A stretch of 64,000 bases of DNA from Pseudomonas sp. 8AS (lineage in GTDB: Bacteria > Pseudomonadota > Gammaproteobacteria > Pseudomonadales > Pseudomonadaceae): NCBI RefSeq assembly GCF_902506505.1, contig NZ_LR733406.1:744001-808000 (forward strand), given 5' to 3'. The translations under genes were made by a program, and so were the position numbers. Below the pieces are notes generated by a model. That model made no database searches, had not been told where the DNA came from, and saw only the letters and a list, made by a program, of their open reading frames with translations. This document shows, piece by piece, positions 18,288 through 25,990 of the stretch. Every line of letters starts with the position of its first letter. The stretch's first letter is position 1.

Positions 18288-18887
18288 GTGCCGGCCTGGC
18301 AGCCCTTGCTCGACTGGTGGTTCGGTGACGCCGCGACCGCCAGCGCGGTGGCGGCCCAGCGCAGCAAGCTGTGGTTCGGCTACCAGGCCAGCCAGGATGC
18401 CGAGGCGCGTGAGCGTTTCGGCGAGCTGAGTGCTCAGGCCCAGGCCGGCGGGCTGCAGGATTGGGCCGAACAGGCCGAGGGCTGGCTGGCCCTGATCCTG
18501 CTGCTCGACCAGCTGCCGCGGATGATCCATCGCGCTACGCCACAGGCCTTTGCCGGCGATGCCCGTGCCCAGCAACTGGTGCGCCGGGGCTTGGCGCAAG
18601 GCCTGGAGCGCCAGTTGCCGGCGATTCGCCAGGTATTCGTCTATCTGGTGCTGGAGCATGCCGAGGACCTGGCCACGCAGGACCTGGCCGTCGCACGTTT
18701 CCGCGCCCTGGGCGAGCAGGTGCCGGCCGCCGAGCGCCAGCTGTTCGCCGGCTACCTCGACTATGCCGTGCGCCACCAGCAGGTGATCGCCCGCTTCGGC
18801 CGCTTTCCCCATCGCAATACGATTCTTGCGCGCGCCTCGACGGCTGCCGAACTGGCCTTCCTGGCGGAACCCGGCTCACGCTTCTGA
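18288..18887 (+). CDS. DUF924 family protein
   Basis: This 199-residue all-helical protein has the hallmarks of DUF924: WWFG near the N-terminus, KLWFGYQASQDAEARERF, the LILLLDQLPRMIHR block, and FGRFPHRNTILARAST near the C-terminus. Biochemical function is unknown. It starts with GTG 3 bp after fbp and so is likely expressed with it. It has no signal peptide or membrane segment, so a cytoplasmic location is expected. Confidence 0.85.
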   Translation: MPAWQPLLDWWFGDAATASAVAAQRSKLWFGYQASQDAEARERFGELSAQAQAGGLQDWAEQAEGWLALILLLDQLPRMIHRATPQAFAGDARAQQLVRRGLAQGLERQLPAIRQVFVYLVLEHAEDLATQDLAVARFRALGEQVPAAERQLFAGYLDYAVRHQQVIARFGRFPHRNTILARASTAAELAFLAEPGSRF

Positions 18888-18960
18888 CGTCCAACCGCCG
18901 CAGAAGAGCCGCGCATGTGCCAAGCTCTTGCCCTGTCATCCTTCCCTCTGGAGTTGCTTC

Positions 18961-19215
18961 ATGTCGCTGCGTACCCTCGTCGTGCTGTCCGCCTGTGTCC
19001 TGCTCGCTGCCTGCAGCAAGGTCAACCAGGAAAACTACGCCAAGCTCAAGGCCGGCATGGCCAAGGCCGAGGTGGAAAGCCTGCTCGGCAGTCCGGCCGA
19101 GTGCTCCGGTGCCATCGGCATCACCAGCTGCACCTGGGGTGACGAGAAAACCTTCATCAGCGTGCAGTACGCCGGCGACAAGGTGATGATGTTTTCCGGC
19201 CAGGGCCTGAAGTGA
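18961..19215 (+). CDS. Small lipoprotein with BamE/SmpA-like fold
   Basis: The product is 84 residues with a lipoprotein signal peptide (VLLAAC, lipidated C18). A short domain follows: YAKLKAGMAKAEVESLLGSPAEC, then CTWGDEKTFISVQYAGDKV. This two-helix plus beta-strand pattern resembles the BamE/SmpA superfamily (DUF3862-like). The ATG at 18961 has TGGAG upstream and the frame open before it is not meaningful. Two further cysteines could form a disulfide. It overlaps the lipocalin gene by one base (TGATG), so the two envelope lipoproteins are coupled. Confidence 0.8.
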   Translation: MSLRTLVVLSACVLLAACSKVNQENYAKLKAGMAKAEVESLLGSPAECSGAIGITSCTWGDEKTFISVQYAGDKVMMFSGQGLK

Positions 19216-19784
19216 TGGCGCGCTTGCGCTACCGCCTGGTTCTGCCGGCCTTGCTGCTGGGTCTGGCCGGTTGCGCCGGCTCGGGCGCAAGCAGCGAGGC
19301 GCCGCAGACCGCCGGAACGGTGGACCTGCAACGCTACCAGGGCACCTGGTACGAGCAGGCGCGTTTGCCGATGTTCTTCCAGCGCAACTGTGCGCAGTCC
19401 GAGGCGCACTACCGGCTGCAGGAGGATGGCGCGGTTGGCGTGCTCAACCGCTGCCGCACCCTCGACGGCGAGTGGCTCGAAGCCAAAGGCCTGGCGACCC
19501 CGCAGATGGCCGGGCAGACCGACAAGCTGTGGGTCCGTTTCGATAACTGGTTCAGCCGCCTGTTCCCTGGCGTGGCCAAGGGCGATTACTGGGTGCTGTA
19601 CCTGGATGACGACTACCGTACCGCACTGGTCGGCAACCCCAATCGCGAGTACCTCTGGCTGTTGACCCGCGAGGCGGAAATCCCCCTGGAAACCCGCACC
19701 GAAATGCTGGAGCAGGCCCAGGCGCGCGGCTATGACACCAGTGAGCTGATCTGGCGTGTGGCGGATGCCGGGATCGGCCAGTAA
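19215..19784 (+). CDS. blc: Bacterial lipocalin (Blc-like lipoprotein)
   Basis: Blc-type lipocalins are outer-membrane-anchored carriers of lysophospholipids or fatty acids. From the ATG at 19215 the product is 189 residues, with lipobox LAGC (C20) and the lipocalin signature YQGTWYEQARLP at 41-52. The second structurally conserved region is seen in GDYWVLYLDDDYRTALVGNPNREYLWLLTR. A GTG at 19212 is an alternative start. It is coupled to the lipoprotein upstream. A hairpin downstream and a convergent gene mark the end of this transcription unit. Confidence 0.9.
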   Translation: MARLRYRLVLPALLLGLAGCAGSGASSEAPQTAGTVDLQRYQGTWYEQARLPMFFQRNCAQSEAHYRLQEDGAVGVLNRCRTLDGEWLEAKGLATPQMAGQTDKLWVRFDNWFSRLFPGVAKGDYWVLYLDDDYRTALVGNPNREYLWLLTREAEIPLETRTEMLEQAQARGYDTSELIWRVADAGIGQ

Positions 19785-19821
19785 CTCACGCCTGCTGACA
19801 ATCCCGGGCGCACCCTGCGCG

Positions 19822-19846
19822 GGGCCGGCACAAACCTGTGCGGCCC
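19822..19846. terminator. Hairpin between the lipocalin gene and the convergent DUF2141 gene
   Basis: GGGCCGGCACA (19822-19832), loop AACC, TGTGCGGCCC (19837-19846), with one bulged G. No T-run on either strand. Placed to serve both convergent genes. Confidence 0.45.
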
Positions 19847-19888
19847 AACCCCTCATGTGCTGTGGCCGGGAAAGGTCGTGAACAGGTT

Positions 19889-20335
19889 CTAGGGCTTGGC
19901 CCGCGGTGCCTGCAGGCGGATCGTCAGCCGGCTGTCCGCCGCACCATGCACGAACAGGCAGTCCAGCGGCCTGGGCTTGCCGTTGAGCAGGGCGGGGTTG
20001 CCCGAGAAACCCACCGGCTCCAGCGGAATGCCGCGCGGGCTGAGGTCGAGACGGCCATTGCCGTTGCTGTCCTGGAACAGCTGGATGGCGAAGCGCCCGG
20101 GCGGCAGGTTGCGCAGGCGCAAGAGCGACTCCTCGCCCTGGACCAGGCGCAGCGGCGGCTCCTGCCAGGCGGGGCGGTCGGCGAAGACCAGCGCCAGGTG
20201 CACGGCCCCCTTGGCCTGTTTGCCGTCGAGGCTGACCAGAATGTCGCCGGCCCAGGCCGGCGCGCCGGCCAGCAGCAGGCCCAACAGGCCTTGATAGCCG
20301 GCCCTGGTTACGGTTCGAAGAATTCGCTGTGGCAT
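19889..20335 (-). CDS. Secreted DUF2141 domain protein
   Basis: From the ATG at 20335 the product is 148 residues, with a signal peptide (GLLGLLLAGAPAWA, cut near 29). A single beta-sandwich domain follows, with LVFADRPAW, RFAIQLFQDSNGNGRLDLSPRGIPLEPVGFSGN and a basic C-terminus. The DxNGNGxLD segment and the GIPxEPxGFS motif are typical of DUF2141. The protein should be periplasmic or secreted; function unknown. It is divergent from the DarA-like gene with only 32 bp between starts, so the two promoters must overlap each other's coding ends. It could be an accessory gene of the lipid cluster. Confidence 0.78.
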   Translation of the reverse strand: MPQRILRTVTRAGYQGLLGLLLAGAPAWAGDILVSLDGKQAKGAVHLALVFADRPAWQEPPLRLVQGEESLLRLRNLPPGRFAIQLFQDSNGNGRLDLSPRGIPLEPVGFSGNPALLNGKPRPLDCLFVHGAADSRLTIRLQAPRAKP

Positions 20336-20367
20336 AATCCGGCCATTTTGCAGGGAATCTTTGTCGA

Positions 20368-21285
20368 ATGCGCCAGGTTTTGGTGGTCCACTTTTCGCAA
20401 ACCGGCCAGCTCGACCGGCTGGTGCAGTCGGTGTGCGCGCCGTTGCAGGCGTGCAGCGATATCCAGGTGGACTTCCTCGCCCTGCAGCCGGCGCAGCCCT
20501 TTCCCTTTCCCTGGCCGTTCCTCGGCTTCTTCCGCATCTTCCCGGAAACCGTGTTGCAGCGTCCGCAGCCACTGCTGCCGCTGGCGGTGGATGCCGGCAA
20601 ACGTTACGACCTGGTGATCCTCGCCTACCAGGTGTGGTTCCTCTCGCCGTCGTTGCCCTTGACCAGCTTCCTCGCCTCGCCCGAGGCCGCGCGCCTGCTC
20701 CAGGGCACCCCGGTGGTGACGCTGATCGGTTGCCGCAACATGTGGCTGATGGCCCAGGAGAAGGTCAAGGTGCGGCTCGCCGATCTGGGCGCGCGGCTGG
20801 TGGACAATATCGCCCTGACCGACGCCTGCGGCACCGCGGCGAGCTTCCTGGCAACCCCGCTGTGGCTGTTCACCGGCCGGCAGAAGCCTTACGGCTGGGT
20901 GCCGCGTGCCGGCATCGACGCGGCCGAGATCGCCGCCGCCAGCCGTTTCGGCGAGGCCATAAGCCAACGCCTGACCCGTGACGCGCTGCCGATCGAACAG
21001 CCGATGCTGCGTGGCCTGGGCGCGGTGAAGATCGACGAGAAGCTGATCGCCAGCGAGAAGGTCGGCAACCGCAGCTTCCAGTTGTGGAGCCGCCTGCTCG
21101 CCGCTCTCGGCCCGCAGCAGAGCGTGCGGCGCGGCCTGGGGCTGGTGATCTATATCGTTTTCCTGCTGTGTCTGATCGTCACCGTGGTGCCGCTCAGTGC
21201 CCTGTTGAAGAAGTTGCTGGCGCCGTTGTTCAAGGCGCGCATCCAGCGTGAGAAGGCCTACTTTGCCGGCCCGTCCGGCGAGTGA
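20368..21285 (+). CDS. DarA-like dialkylresorcinol condensing enzyme homologue
   Basis: The 305-residue protein begins with a flavodoxin-like nucleotide loop (LVVHFSQTGQLDRLV). It continues through segments typical of the family annotated after P. chlororaphis DarA (ILAYQVWFLSPSLP, VTLIGCRNMWLMAQEKV, LTDACGTAASFLATPLWLFTG). One C-terminal membrane helix (VIYIVFLLCLIVTVVPL, about 252-270) is followed by a basic tail. In known clusters DarA works with the ketosynthase DarB to join two acyl chains into a resorcinol ring. DarB-like follows here after 19 bp. The substrate is not readable. A CATAAT at 20333-20338 is a possible -10. Confidence 0.78.
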   Translation: MRQVLVVHFSQTGQLDRLVQSVCAPLQACSDIQVDFLALQPAQPFPFPWPFLGFFRIFPETVLQRPQPLLPLAVDAGKRYDLVILAYQVWFLSPSLPLTSFLASPEAARLLQGTPVVTLIGCRNMWLMAQEKVKVRLADLGARLVDNIALTDACGTAASFLATPLWLFTGRQKPYGWVPRAGIDAAEIAAASRFGEAISQRLTRDALPIEQPMLRGLGAVKIDEKLIASEKVGNRSFQLWSRLLAALGPQQSVRRGLGLVIYIVFLLCLIVTVVPLSALLKKLLAPLFKARIQREKAYFAGPSGE

Positions 21286-21304
21286 AGTGACCCGAGGATT
21301 GCCC

Positions 21305-22450
21305 GTGGTACAACCCGTATTCATCAACCGCATCAGCGCCTGCCTGCCCCACGACCCCGTCGACAACGAGCAGATGGAAGCGCGCCTCGGCCTGGTCGGC
21401 GGCAAGCTGTCGCGGGCGCGCAAGCTGGTGCTGCGGCGCAACGGCATCCAGCAGCGCCACTATGTGATCGACCCGCGCAGCGGCGAGCCGAGCCTGAGCA
21501 ATGCCCAGCTCAGCGCCGCCGCCGTGCGCGGCCTGACTGGTGGCGGTTTCGAGCTGGCCGAGCTGGACTGCCTGGTGGCCAGCAGCTCGTCGCCGGACCA
21601 GGTGATGCCCAACCACGCGGTAATGGTGCAGGGCGAGCTGGGCAACCCGCCGTGCGAGGTGGTGTCCACCGCCGGCATCTGCCTGTGCGGCATGACCGCG
21701 CTGAAGTACGCCTGGCTGAGCGTGGCCAGCGGCGAGAGTCGCAACGCCGTGGCCTGTGGCTCGGAAGTCGCCTCCAGCCTGATGCATGCGCGCAACTTCA
21801 ACGCCGAATACGAAAGCCGCGTCGAGGAGCTGGAACACCACCCGGAGATCGCCTTCGAGAAGGACTTCCTGCGCTGGATGCTCTCCGACGGCGCCGGCGC
21901 GGTGCTGCTGCAGGGCCAGCCGAATGCCGCTGGGCCGAGCCTGCGCATCGACTGGATCGACATCCTTTCCTTCGCCGACCAGATGCCGCCGTGCATGTAT
22001 GCCGGCGCCGAAATGCAGGACGGCCAGCTGACCGGCTGGAGCCGCTTCGACGGCGAAGAGCGCAGCCGCCGCTCGCTGATGGCGATCAAGCAGGACGTCA
22101 AACTGCTCAACGACAACATCGTCAGATACACCGTGGAAGAAACCCTCAAGCGCATCATGGCGCGCCGCGAGCTGCGCGTGGCGGACATCGACTACTTCCT
22201 GCCGCACTACAGCTCGGAGTTCTTCCGCGAACCACTGGCCGCCGGCCTGGCCAATGCCGACCTGCCGATCCCGCAGGAGCGCTGGTTCACCAACCTGACC
22301 CGCAAGGGCAACACCGGCGCGGCTTCGATCTTCATCATCCTCGAAGAACTGTTCAACGGCGGCAGCCTGCGCTGCGGTCAGCGCCTGCTCTGCTATGTCC
22401 CGGAAAGCGGGCGTTTCTCCAGCGCCTTCATGCACCTGACGGTGGTCTAG
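21305..22450 (+). CDS. KAS III-type ketosynthase (DarB/StlD-like)
   Basis: From the GTG at 21305 (GAGG 7 nt upstream) the product is 381 residues with the thiolase fold. The triad of KAS III enzymes is visible: a cysteine in STAGICLCG (C126, or possibly C128), H301 in FLPHYSS and N336 in RKGNTGAAS. In DarB-type enzymes this domain condenses two acyl-thioesters and closes the ring. The adjacent DarA-like gene supports that assignment over plain FabH; the sequence is longer than FabH (about 320). Expected to act in the cytoplasm on ACP- or CoA-bound chains. Confidence 0.82.
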   Translation: MVQPVFINRISACLPHDPVDNEQMEARLGLVGGKLSRARKLVLRRNGIQQRHYVIDPRSGEPSLSNAQLSAAAVRGLTGGGFELAELDCLVASSSSPDQVMPNHAVMVQGELGNPPCEVVSTAGICLCGMTALKYAWLSVASGESRNAVACGSEVASSLMHARNFNAEYESRVEELEHHPEIAFEKDFLRWMLSDGAGAVLLQGQPNAAGPSLRIDWIDILSFADQMPPCMYAGAEMQDGQLTGWSRFDGEERSRRSLMAIKQDVKLLNDNIVRYTVEETLKRIMARRELRVADIDYFLPHYSSEFFREPLAAGLANADLPIPQERWFTNLTRKGNTGAASIFIILEELFNGGSLRCGQRLLCYVPESGRFSSAFMHLTVV

Positions 22451-22452
22451 CG

Positions 22453-22860
22453 ATGAAACTCGACGAAGTGCCCCAGGACCACAGCGCCACCTACGGCGGC
22501 CACAGCAAGCTGGTCTACGCAGTGGACGCCAGCGGCCACTACCAGCGCGCACAGAGCGACGGCTGGGAGCCGGAGGCCTATGCCACCCAGCTGGCGGTGG
22601 CGGAGCTGCAGGCCCAGGAGGCCGAGGCCGAGGCGGCCTGGCAGCGCGGCGAGCTGTCGCCGCTGAAATGCCTGATGTACCGCTACCGCCTGGACGAGCC
22701 GGCGCTGGCGCAGATCACCGGGCTGTGGCAATGGCGCATTCGCCGGCATTTTCGGCCGGCCATCTATCGAAAGCTGAGCGCCGCCATCCTGGCTCGCTAC
22801 GCCGATGCGTTCGGCCTGCCCGTCGCGCAACTGATCGCTTACCAGAAGGCCCCGGCATGA
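22453..22860 (+). CDS. Small HTH-like protein of the lipid cluster
   Basis: The product is 135 residues and I do not recognise a named family. The N-terminal half is acidic (AVAELQAQEAEAEAAWQRG). The C-terminal half (ALAQITGLWQWRIRRHFRP, then KLSAAILARYADAFGLPVAQL) has the spacing of an XRE-like helix-turn-helix. It starts 2 bp after the DarB-like stop and overlaps the BtrH-like gene (ATGA), so it is tightly embedded. It could be a local regulator or a protein partner of the enzymes rather than a DNA-binding protein. Confidence 0.7.
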   Translation: MKLDEVPQDHSATYGGHSKLVYAVDASGHYQRAQSDGWEPEAYATQLAVAELQAQEAEAEAAWQRGELSPLKCLMYRYRLDEPALAQITGLWQWRIRRHFRPAIYRKLSAAILARYADAFGLPVAQLIAYQKAPA

Positions 22861-23870
22861 CCCGCTTCGAACCGCATTTCCAGCACCGCCAGAGCGCCCA
22901 CTGCGAGAGCGGGGTGATGGCCAGCCTGCTGAGCCACGCCGGCCTGCCGATGAGCGAGCCGATGGCCTTCGGTCTGGCCTCGGGCCTGGCCTTCGCCTAC
23001 CTGCCGATCGTCAAGCTCAGCGGCATGCCGCTGATTGCTTACCGCATGCCGCCCAGACACCTGATCAAGACCCTGAGCAAACGCCTCGGCGCGCGCTTGC
23101 ACAGCCGCACCTTCGGCAACCCCGAGCAGGGCCGCCGTGAGCTGGATGCGCTACTCGACAGCGGGCGCTTGGCCGGCCTGCAGAGCTCGGTGTTCTGGCT
23201 GCCGTACTTCCCGGCGGAGATGCGCTTTCACTTCAACGCCCACAACCTGCTGGCCTACGGCCGTGACGGCGACCAGTACCTGATCAGCGATCCGGTGTTC
23301 GAGGAGCCGGTGCGCTGCGCCGCCGCCGACCTGCAGAAAGCCCGTTTCGCCAAGGGCGCGCTGGCGGCCAAGGGCCTGATGTACTGGCTCGACGAGGTGC
23401 CGCTGGAGCAGGACTGGGACAAGCTGATCCGCCAGAGCGTGCTGTCCACCACGCGCATCCTCGACGGCATGCCGCTGCCGTGGATCGGCATCCGCGGCAT
23501 CCAGCACCTGGCCAGGCAGATCGAAAACCTTGATCCGGCGCAGGCCAAGTACAACCGCCTGTACCTGACCCATATCGTGCGCATGCAGGAAGAGATCGGC
23601 ACCGGCGGCGCCGGTTTCCGCTTCATGTATGCCAGCTTCCTGCAGGAGGCCGGCGAGCTGATCGGCGCTGCCCCACTGCAACAGGCCTCGGCCCAGCTCA
23701 CCGCCATCGGCGACGACTGGCGCCAGTTCGCCTCGGCCTGCGTGCGCGCCAGCCGCAACAAGGGCGAGGCGCCGGACTTCCGTCCGCTCGCCGAGATGCT
23801 GCGCGGCATCGCGCTGCAGGAACGCGAGCTGATGCAGGAGCTGGGCGCCTGGGCCAAGCGCAAGGGCTAA
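22857..23870 (+). CDS. BtrH N-terminal domain protein (putative acyltransferase)
   Basis: The 337-residue protein starts with HRQSAHCESGVMASLLSHAGLPMSEPMAFGLASGLAFAYLP, the pattern of BtrH_N domains, in which a cysteine (here C18) following a histidine (H16) is the proposed acyl acceptor. The second half (about 180-337, with YWLDEVP, GFRFMYASFLQEA) fits the DUF4872-like partner domain. BtrH transfers an acyl group from an ACP to butirosin, so an ACP-to-acceptor transfer is inferred here, consistent with the ACP encoded across the cluster. It is the last gene of the plus-strand operon and overlaps its predecessor by 4 nt. Confidence 0.75.
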   Translation: MTRFEPHFQHRQSAHCESGVMASLLSHAGLPMSEPMAFGLASGLAFAYLPIVKLSGMPLIAYRMPPRHLIKTLSKRLGARLHSRTFGNPEQGRRELDALLDSGRLAGLQSSVFWLPYFPAEMRFHFNAHNLLAYGRDGDQYLISDPVFEEPVRCAAADLQKARFAKGALAAKGLMYWLDEVPLEQDWDKLIRQSVLSTTRILDGMPLPWIGIRGIQHLARQIENLDPAQAKYNRLYLTHIVRMQEEIGTGGAGFRFMYASFLQEAGELIGAAPLQQASAQLTAIGDDWRQFASACVRASRNKGEAPDFRPLAEMLRGIALQERELMQELGAWAKRKG

Positions 23871-23880
23871 GCGTTAACGT

Positions 23881-23906
23881 CCCCTCTCCCGTTTACGGGA
23901 GAGGGG
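23881..23906. terminator. Perfect hairpin between the two convergent cluster operons
   Basis: CCCCTCTCCCG (23881-23891), a 4-nt loop TTTA, CGGGAGAGGGG (23896-23906). An 11-bp perfect stem placed exactly where the two operons meet. There is no T-run on either strand. The CCCTCTCCCG...CGGGAGAGGG palindrome is a widespread intergenic repeat in many bacterial genomes, so it may be a captured repeat used as a transcription stop. Confidence 0.65.
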
Positions 23907-23914
23907 CGGCGGCC

Positions 23915-24472
23915 CTACAGATCGAGGCGCTGGACCTCGATGCCGGCTGTCAGCGCGGCGAAGTCCGCGGCGGGTGCGCCTGGCTGATTGCCTTGCAGCA
24001 ACACCCCCTGCACGCGGAAGTCCTCGCTTTCCTCGACCAGCAGCAACAGCGCCTGGCCGATCAGCCCATCCCGCAGGTCCAGCCTGGCCAGTGCCTGCAG
24101 CTGCGTCCAGGCGCGCGGGCCGGCGCCGATAAACAGGTTCGGCCCTTCCAGGCCCAGTTGCTGGGCGACGTGGAAGCCGGCGGCGTTGCTCACGCTGTTG
24201 ACGAATTCGAAGGGCTTGGGCTGCTTGTGCTGCACGCACACGGCATCCAGCAGTGCACCCATGGTCGGCCGTGCCGGGTGGCGTGAGGCCAGGTACAGGC
24301 CGCAGTCGCTGCGCACCTGCGCCTTCAGCGCGGCAGCCCCGAGCAGGGCCTGGAAGATCAGGCGGTCGATGCGCCGGGGCGGGCTGTCCAGCCACTGGCT
24401 CAGCGCGGCCTTCAGCTCCTTGTCGCTGGTGGCGGCGCGGCCGTGGATCTCGCTGGCGGCTATCACCTTCAT
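23915..24472 (-). CDS. Truncated, Cys-less ketosynthase-like protein (chain-length-factor type)
   Basis: The 185-residue protein matches only the N-terminal half of a beta-ketoacyl synthase (Ketoacyl-synt_2-like). At the active-site loop it reads FVNSVSNAAGF, where the partner enzyme has LNTACTSAANG, so the catalytic cysteine is a serine (S95). It ends before the region that carries the two catalytic histidines. It overlaps the intact ketosynthase gene by 4 nt (ATGA), which suggests a heterodimer partner resembling ApeC or the chain-length factors of type II systems. It is the last gene of the minus-strand operon. Confidence 0.78.
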   Translation of the reverse strand: MKVIAASEIHGRAATSDKELKAALSQWLDSPPRRIDRLIFQALLGAAALKAQVRSDCGLYLASRHPARPTMGALLDAVCVQHKQPKPFEFVNSVSNAAGFHVAQQLGLEGPNLFIGAGPRAWTQLQALARLDLRDGLIGQALLLLVEESEDFRVQGVLLQGNQPGAPAADFAALTAGIEVQRLDL

Positions 24473-25587
24473 GCGGGATCTCCATGGGCGCAGCCTTGCA
24501 GCACCAGGCTGGCATTGTTGCCGCCGAAACCGAAGAAGTTGGCCAGCAGCAGGGCATCCGTCGCTACATCGAGGGGCTGGCCCGGCAGGGGCAGCAGCGC
24601 CTCGTCCGCATAGTCCAGGCCGGGCAGAGCGCCCTGTTGCAGGCGCCGGGTTAGCAGCAGGGTTTCACTCAGGCCGCAGGCGCCGAGGGTGTGGCCGAGC
24701 CAGGGCTTGAGCACGCACAGTGTCGGTAGTTGCTCGCCGAACAGAAGGCGCATGCCGTTGCTTTCTGCGTGGTCGTTGGCGCCGGTGGCGGTGCCGTGCA
24801 GCTTGACCAGGGCCACCTCGGCGGCGCTGCACCCGGCGCTGCGCAGGGCCTGCTGCATCACCGCGTCGATATGGCTGCCGTCTTCGCGGGTGGTGGTCAG
24901 GCTGCTGGTGTCGCAGGCGCTGTAGCCGCCGAGCAGGCGCGCCAGTGGCGCAGGCCCGGGTTCGAGGCCGAGCAGGCCGGCGGCGTAGCATTCGCCGAGG
25001 ATCAGACCGTCACGCTCGGGGTGGAACGGCCGGTATCGGCCGCTGGCGCTGGTCAGCTCCAGCGCGCCGAAGCCTTGCATGGCCAGGGCGCTGGGTGTCT
25101 CGAAGGCCAGCACCACCACTCGTTGATAGGCGCCGCCGACCAACAGGCGGGCGCCATACAGCAGGCCGTTGGCCGCGCTGGTACAGGCGGTGTTGAGGGT
25201 GAAGGCCTCGGCAAAGCCGCGGCGCTGGCGCAGTCGTTCGGCCAGCAGGTCGAGCGGCGTCGAATGCTCCGGGCGAAAGCCCTGCTCGGCGCTGGCGCGG
25301 CTTTCCAGCTCGGTGATATCCAGGCTGGTGCTGGTGATGATCAGCAGGCAGTCGTCCAGCTCCCGGGCGTCGGCGCCGAGCAGCTCATCGAGCAGGCGAT
25401 CGAGGCGCTGGTCGAGGTCGTCGGCGCTGGCGTCGGCGTACAGGTAGGGGCGCGGCTGGTGCTGCTCATGCAGGAGGAACTGCCCGGCCTGTGGCAGCGT
25501 GCCCTGGCCGAGGGTGCGGGCGGCGCTGGCCAGGTCTTCGCCCAAGCAGCTGTGCAGCACGCCGCGTTGCAGGTAGACCGGAGTCAC
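24469..25587 (-). CDS. Beta-ketoacyl-ACP synthase (FabF/KAS II-like)
   Basis: The 372-residue condensing enzyme has a full Cys-His-His triad: C135 in LNTACTSAANG, H264 in KLHGTATGANDHAE and H299 in LKPWLGHTLGACG (K294 is the conserved lysine). It should elongate ACP-bound chains with malonyl-ACP. The GTG at 25587 is the first possible start; its ribosome-binding site is weak. The dispersed repeat at 25618-25723 lies just upstream and separates it from the ACP gene, the one loose joint in this otherwise overlapping operon. FabF-like enzymes of arylpolyene clusters are the nearest functional model. Confidence 0.87.
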   Translation of the reverse strand: MTPVYLQRGVLHSCLGEDLASAARTLGQGTLPQAGQFLLHEQHQPRPYLYADASADDLDQRLDRLLDELLGADARELDDCLLIITSTSLDITELESRASAEQGFRPEHSTPLDLLAERLRQRRGFAEAFTLNTACTSAANGLLYGARLLVGGAYQRVVVLAFETPSALAMQGFGALELTSASGRYRPFHPERDGLILGECYAAGLLGLEPGPAPLARLLGGYSACDTSSLTTTREDGSHIDAVMQQALRSAGCSAAEVALVKLHGTATGANDHAESNGMRLLFGEQLPTLCVLKPWLGHTLGACGLSETLLLTRRLQQGALPGLDYADEALLPLPGQPLDVATDALLLANFFGFGGNNASLVLQGCAHGDPA

Positions 25588-25617
25588 TTTGCTTGCCTGC
25601 GCAGCGGTGGGAAGGGG

Positions 25618-25723
25618 GCTGCGCGTCGGCCATCCGGCGTTGAAAGCGGGCTCAAAATGCTCATTTACTGCTCGTAAACTGCGCTTTTTCGCCCACTTTC
25701 GCCTGGTCTGGCTCTAGCTCGCC
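25618..25723 (-). repeat. Dispersed 106-bp repeat, copy A
   Basis: Read on the minus strand, this segment aligns without gaps to 50108-50213 on the plus strand, with about 17 mismatches in 106 (about 84% identity, counted by eye). Shared blocks include AGGCGAAAGT, GCGCAGTTTAC, GTAAATGAGCA, GCTTTCAACGC and ATGGCCGACGCGC. Similarity stops sharply at both ends. The copy covers the last 21 codons of the ACP gene (including the stop) and the ACP-ketosynthase gap. I recall similar intergenic sequences in other Pseudomonas genomes but cannot name the family. Confidence 0.85.
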
Positions 25724-25990
25724 ACCTTCCGCACCGCTGCGAATAAAGGCGGCGATGCTGGCGATGCTGGCGAGGATCTTGCGGCCGTCCTTGGCTCCTT
25801 CGATGCGCACGCCGTAGTGCTGCTGCAGGGCCAGGGATACCTGCAGGGCGTCCAGGCTGTCCATCGCGATGCGGCTCTTGGCGCCGAACAGCGGCTCGTC
25901 GTCGGCGATGCTCTGCCAGTCGATATCGTCTTCCTTGTCGCACTCGCGAATCAGCAGTTGCTTGAGTTGTTGTTCTAGTAGGTCGTCCAT
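25661..25990 (-). CDS. Acyl carrier protein with repeat-derived C-terminal tail
   Basis: The 109-residue product has an ACP domain over residues 1-85 with the phosphopantetheine site S45 in RIAMDSLDALQ. The start (MDDLLEQQLKQLLI) overlaps the permease stop by 16 nt. The last 20 residues or so (from GELEPDQAKVGEK to TSSK) are encoded by the dispersed repeat at 25618-25723 and are longer than a normal ACP end. The preceding residues SIAAFIRSGAEGG would be a usual ACP terminus. The ACP should carry the growing chain for the KAS, the ApeP-like protein and the BtrH-like transferase. No dedicated phosphopantetheinyl transferase is present. Confidence 0.85.
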   Translation of the reverse strand: MDDLLEQQLKQLLIRECDKEDDIDWQSIADDEPLFGAKSRIAMDSLDALQVSLALQQHYGVRIEGAKDGRKILASIASIAAFIRSGAEGGELEPDQAKVGEKAQFTSSK

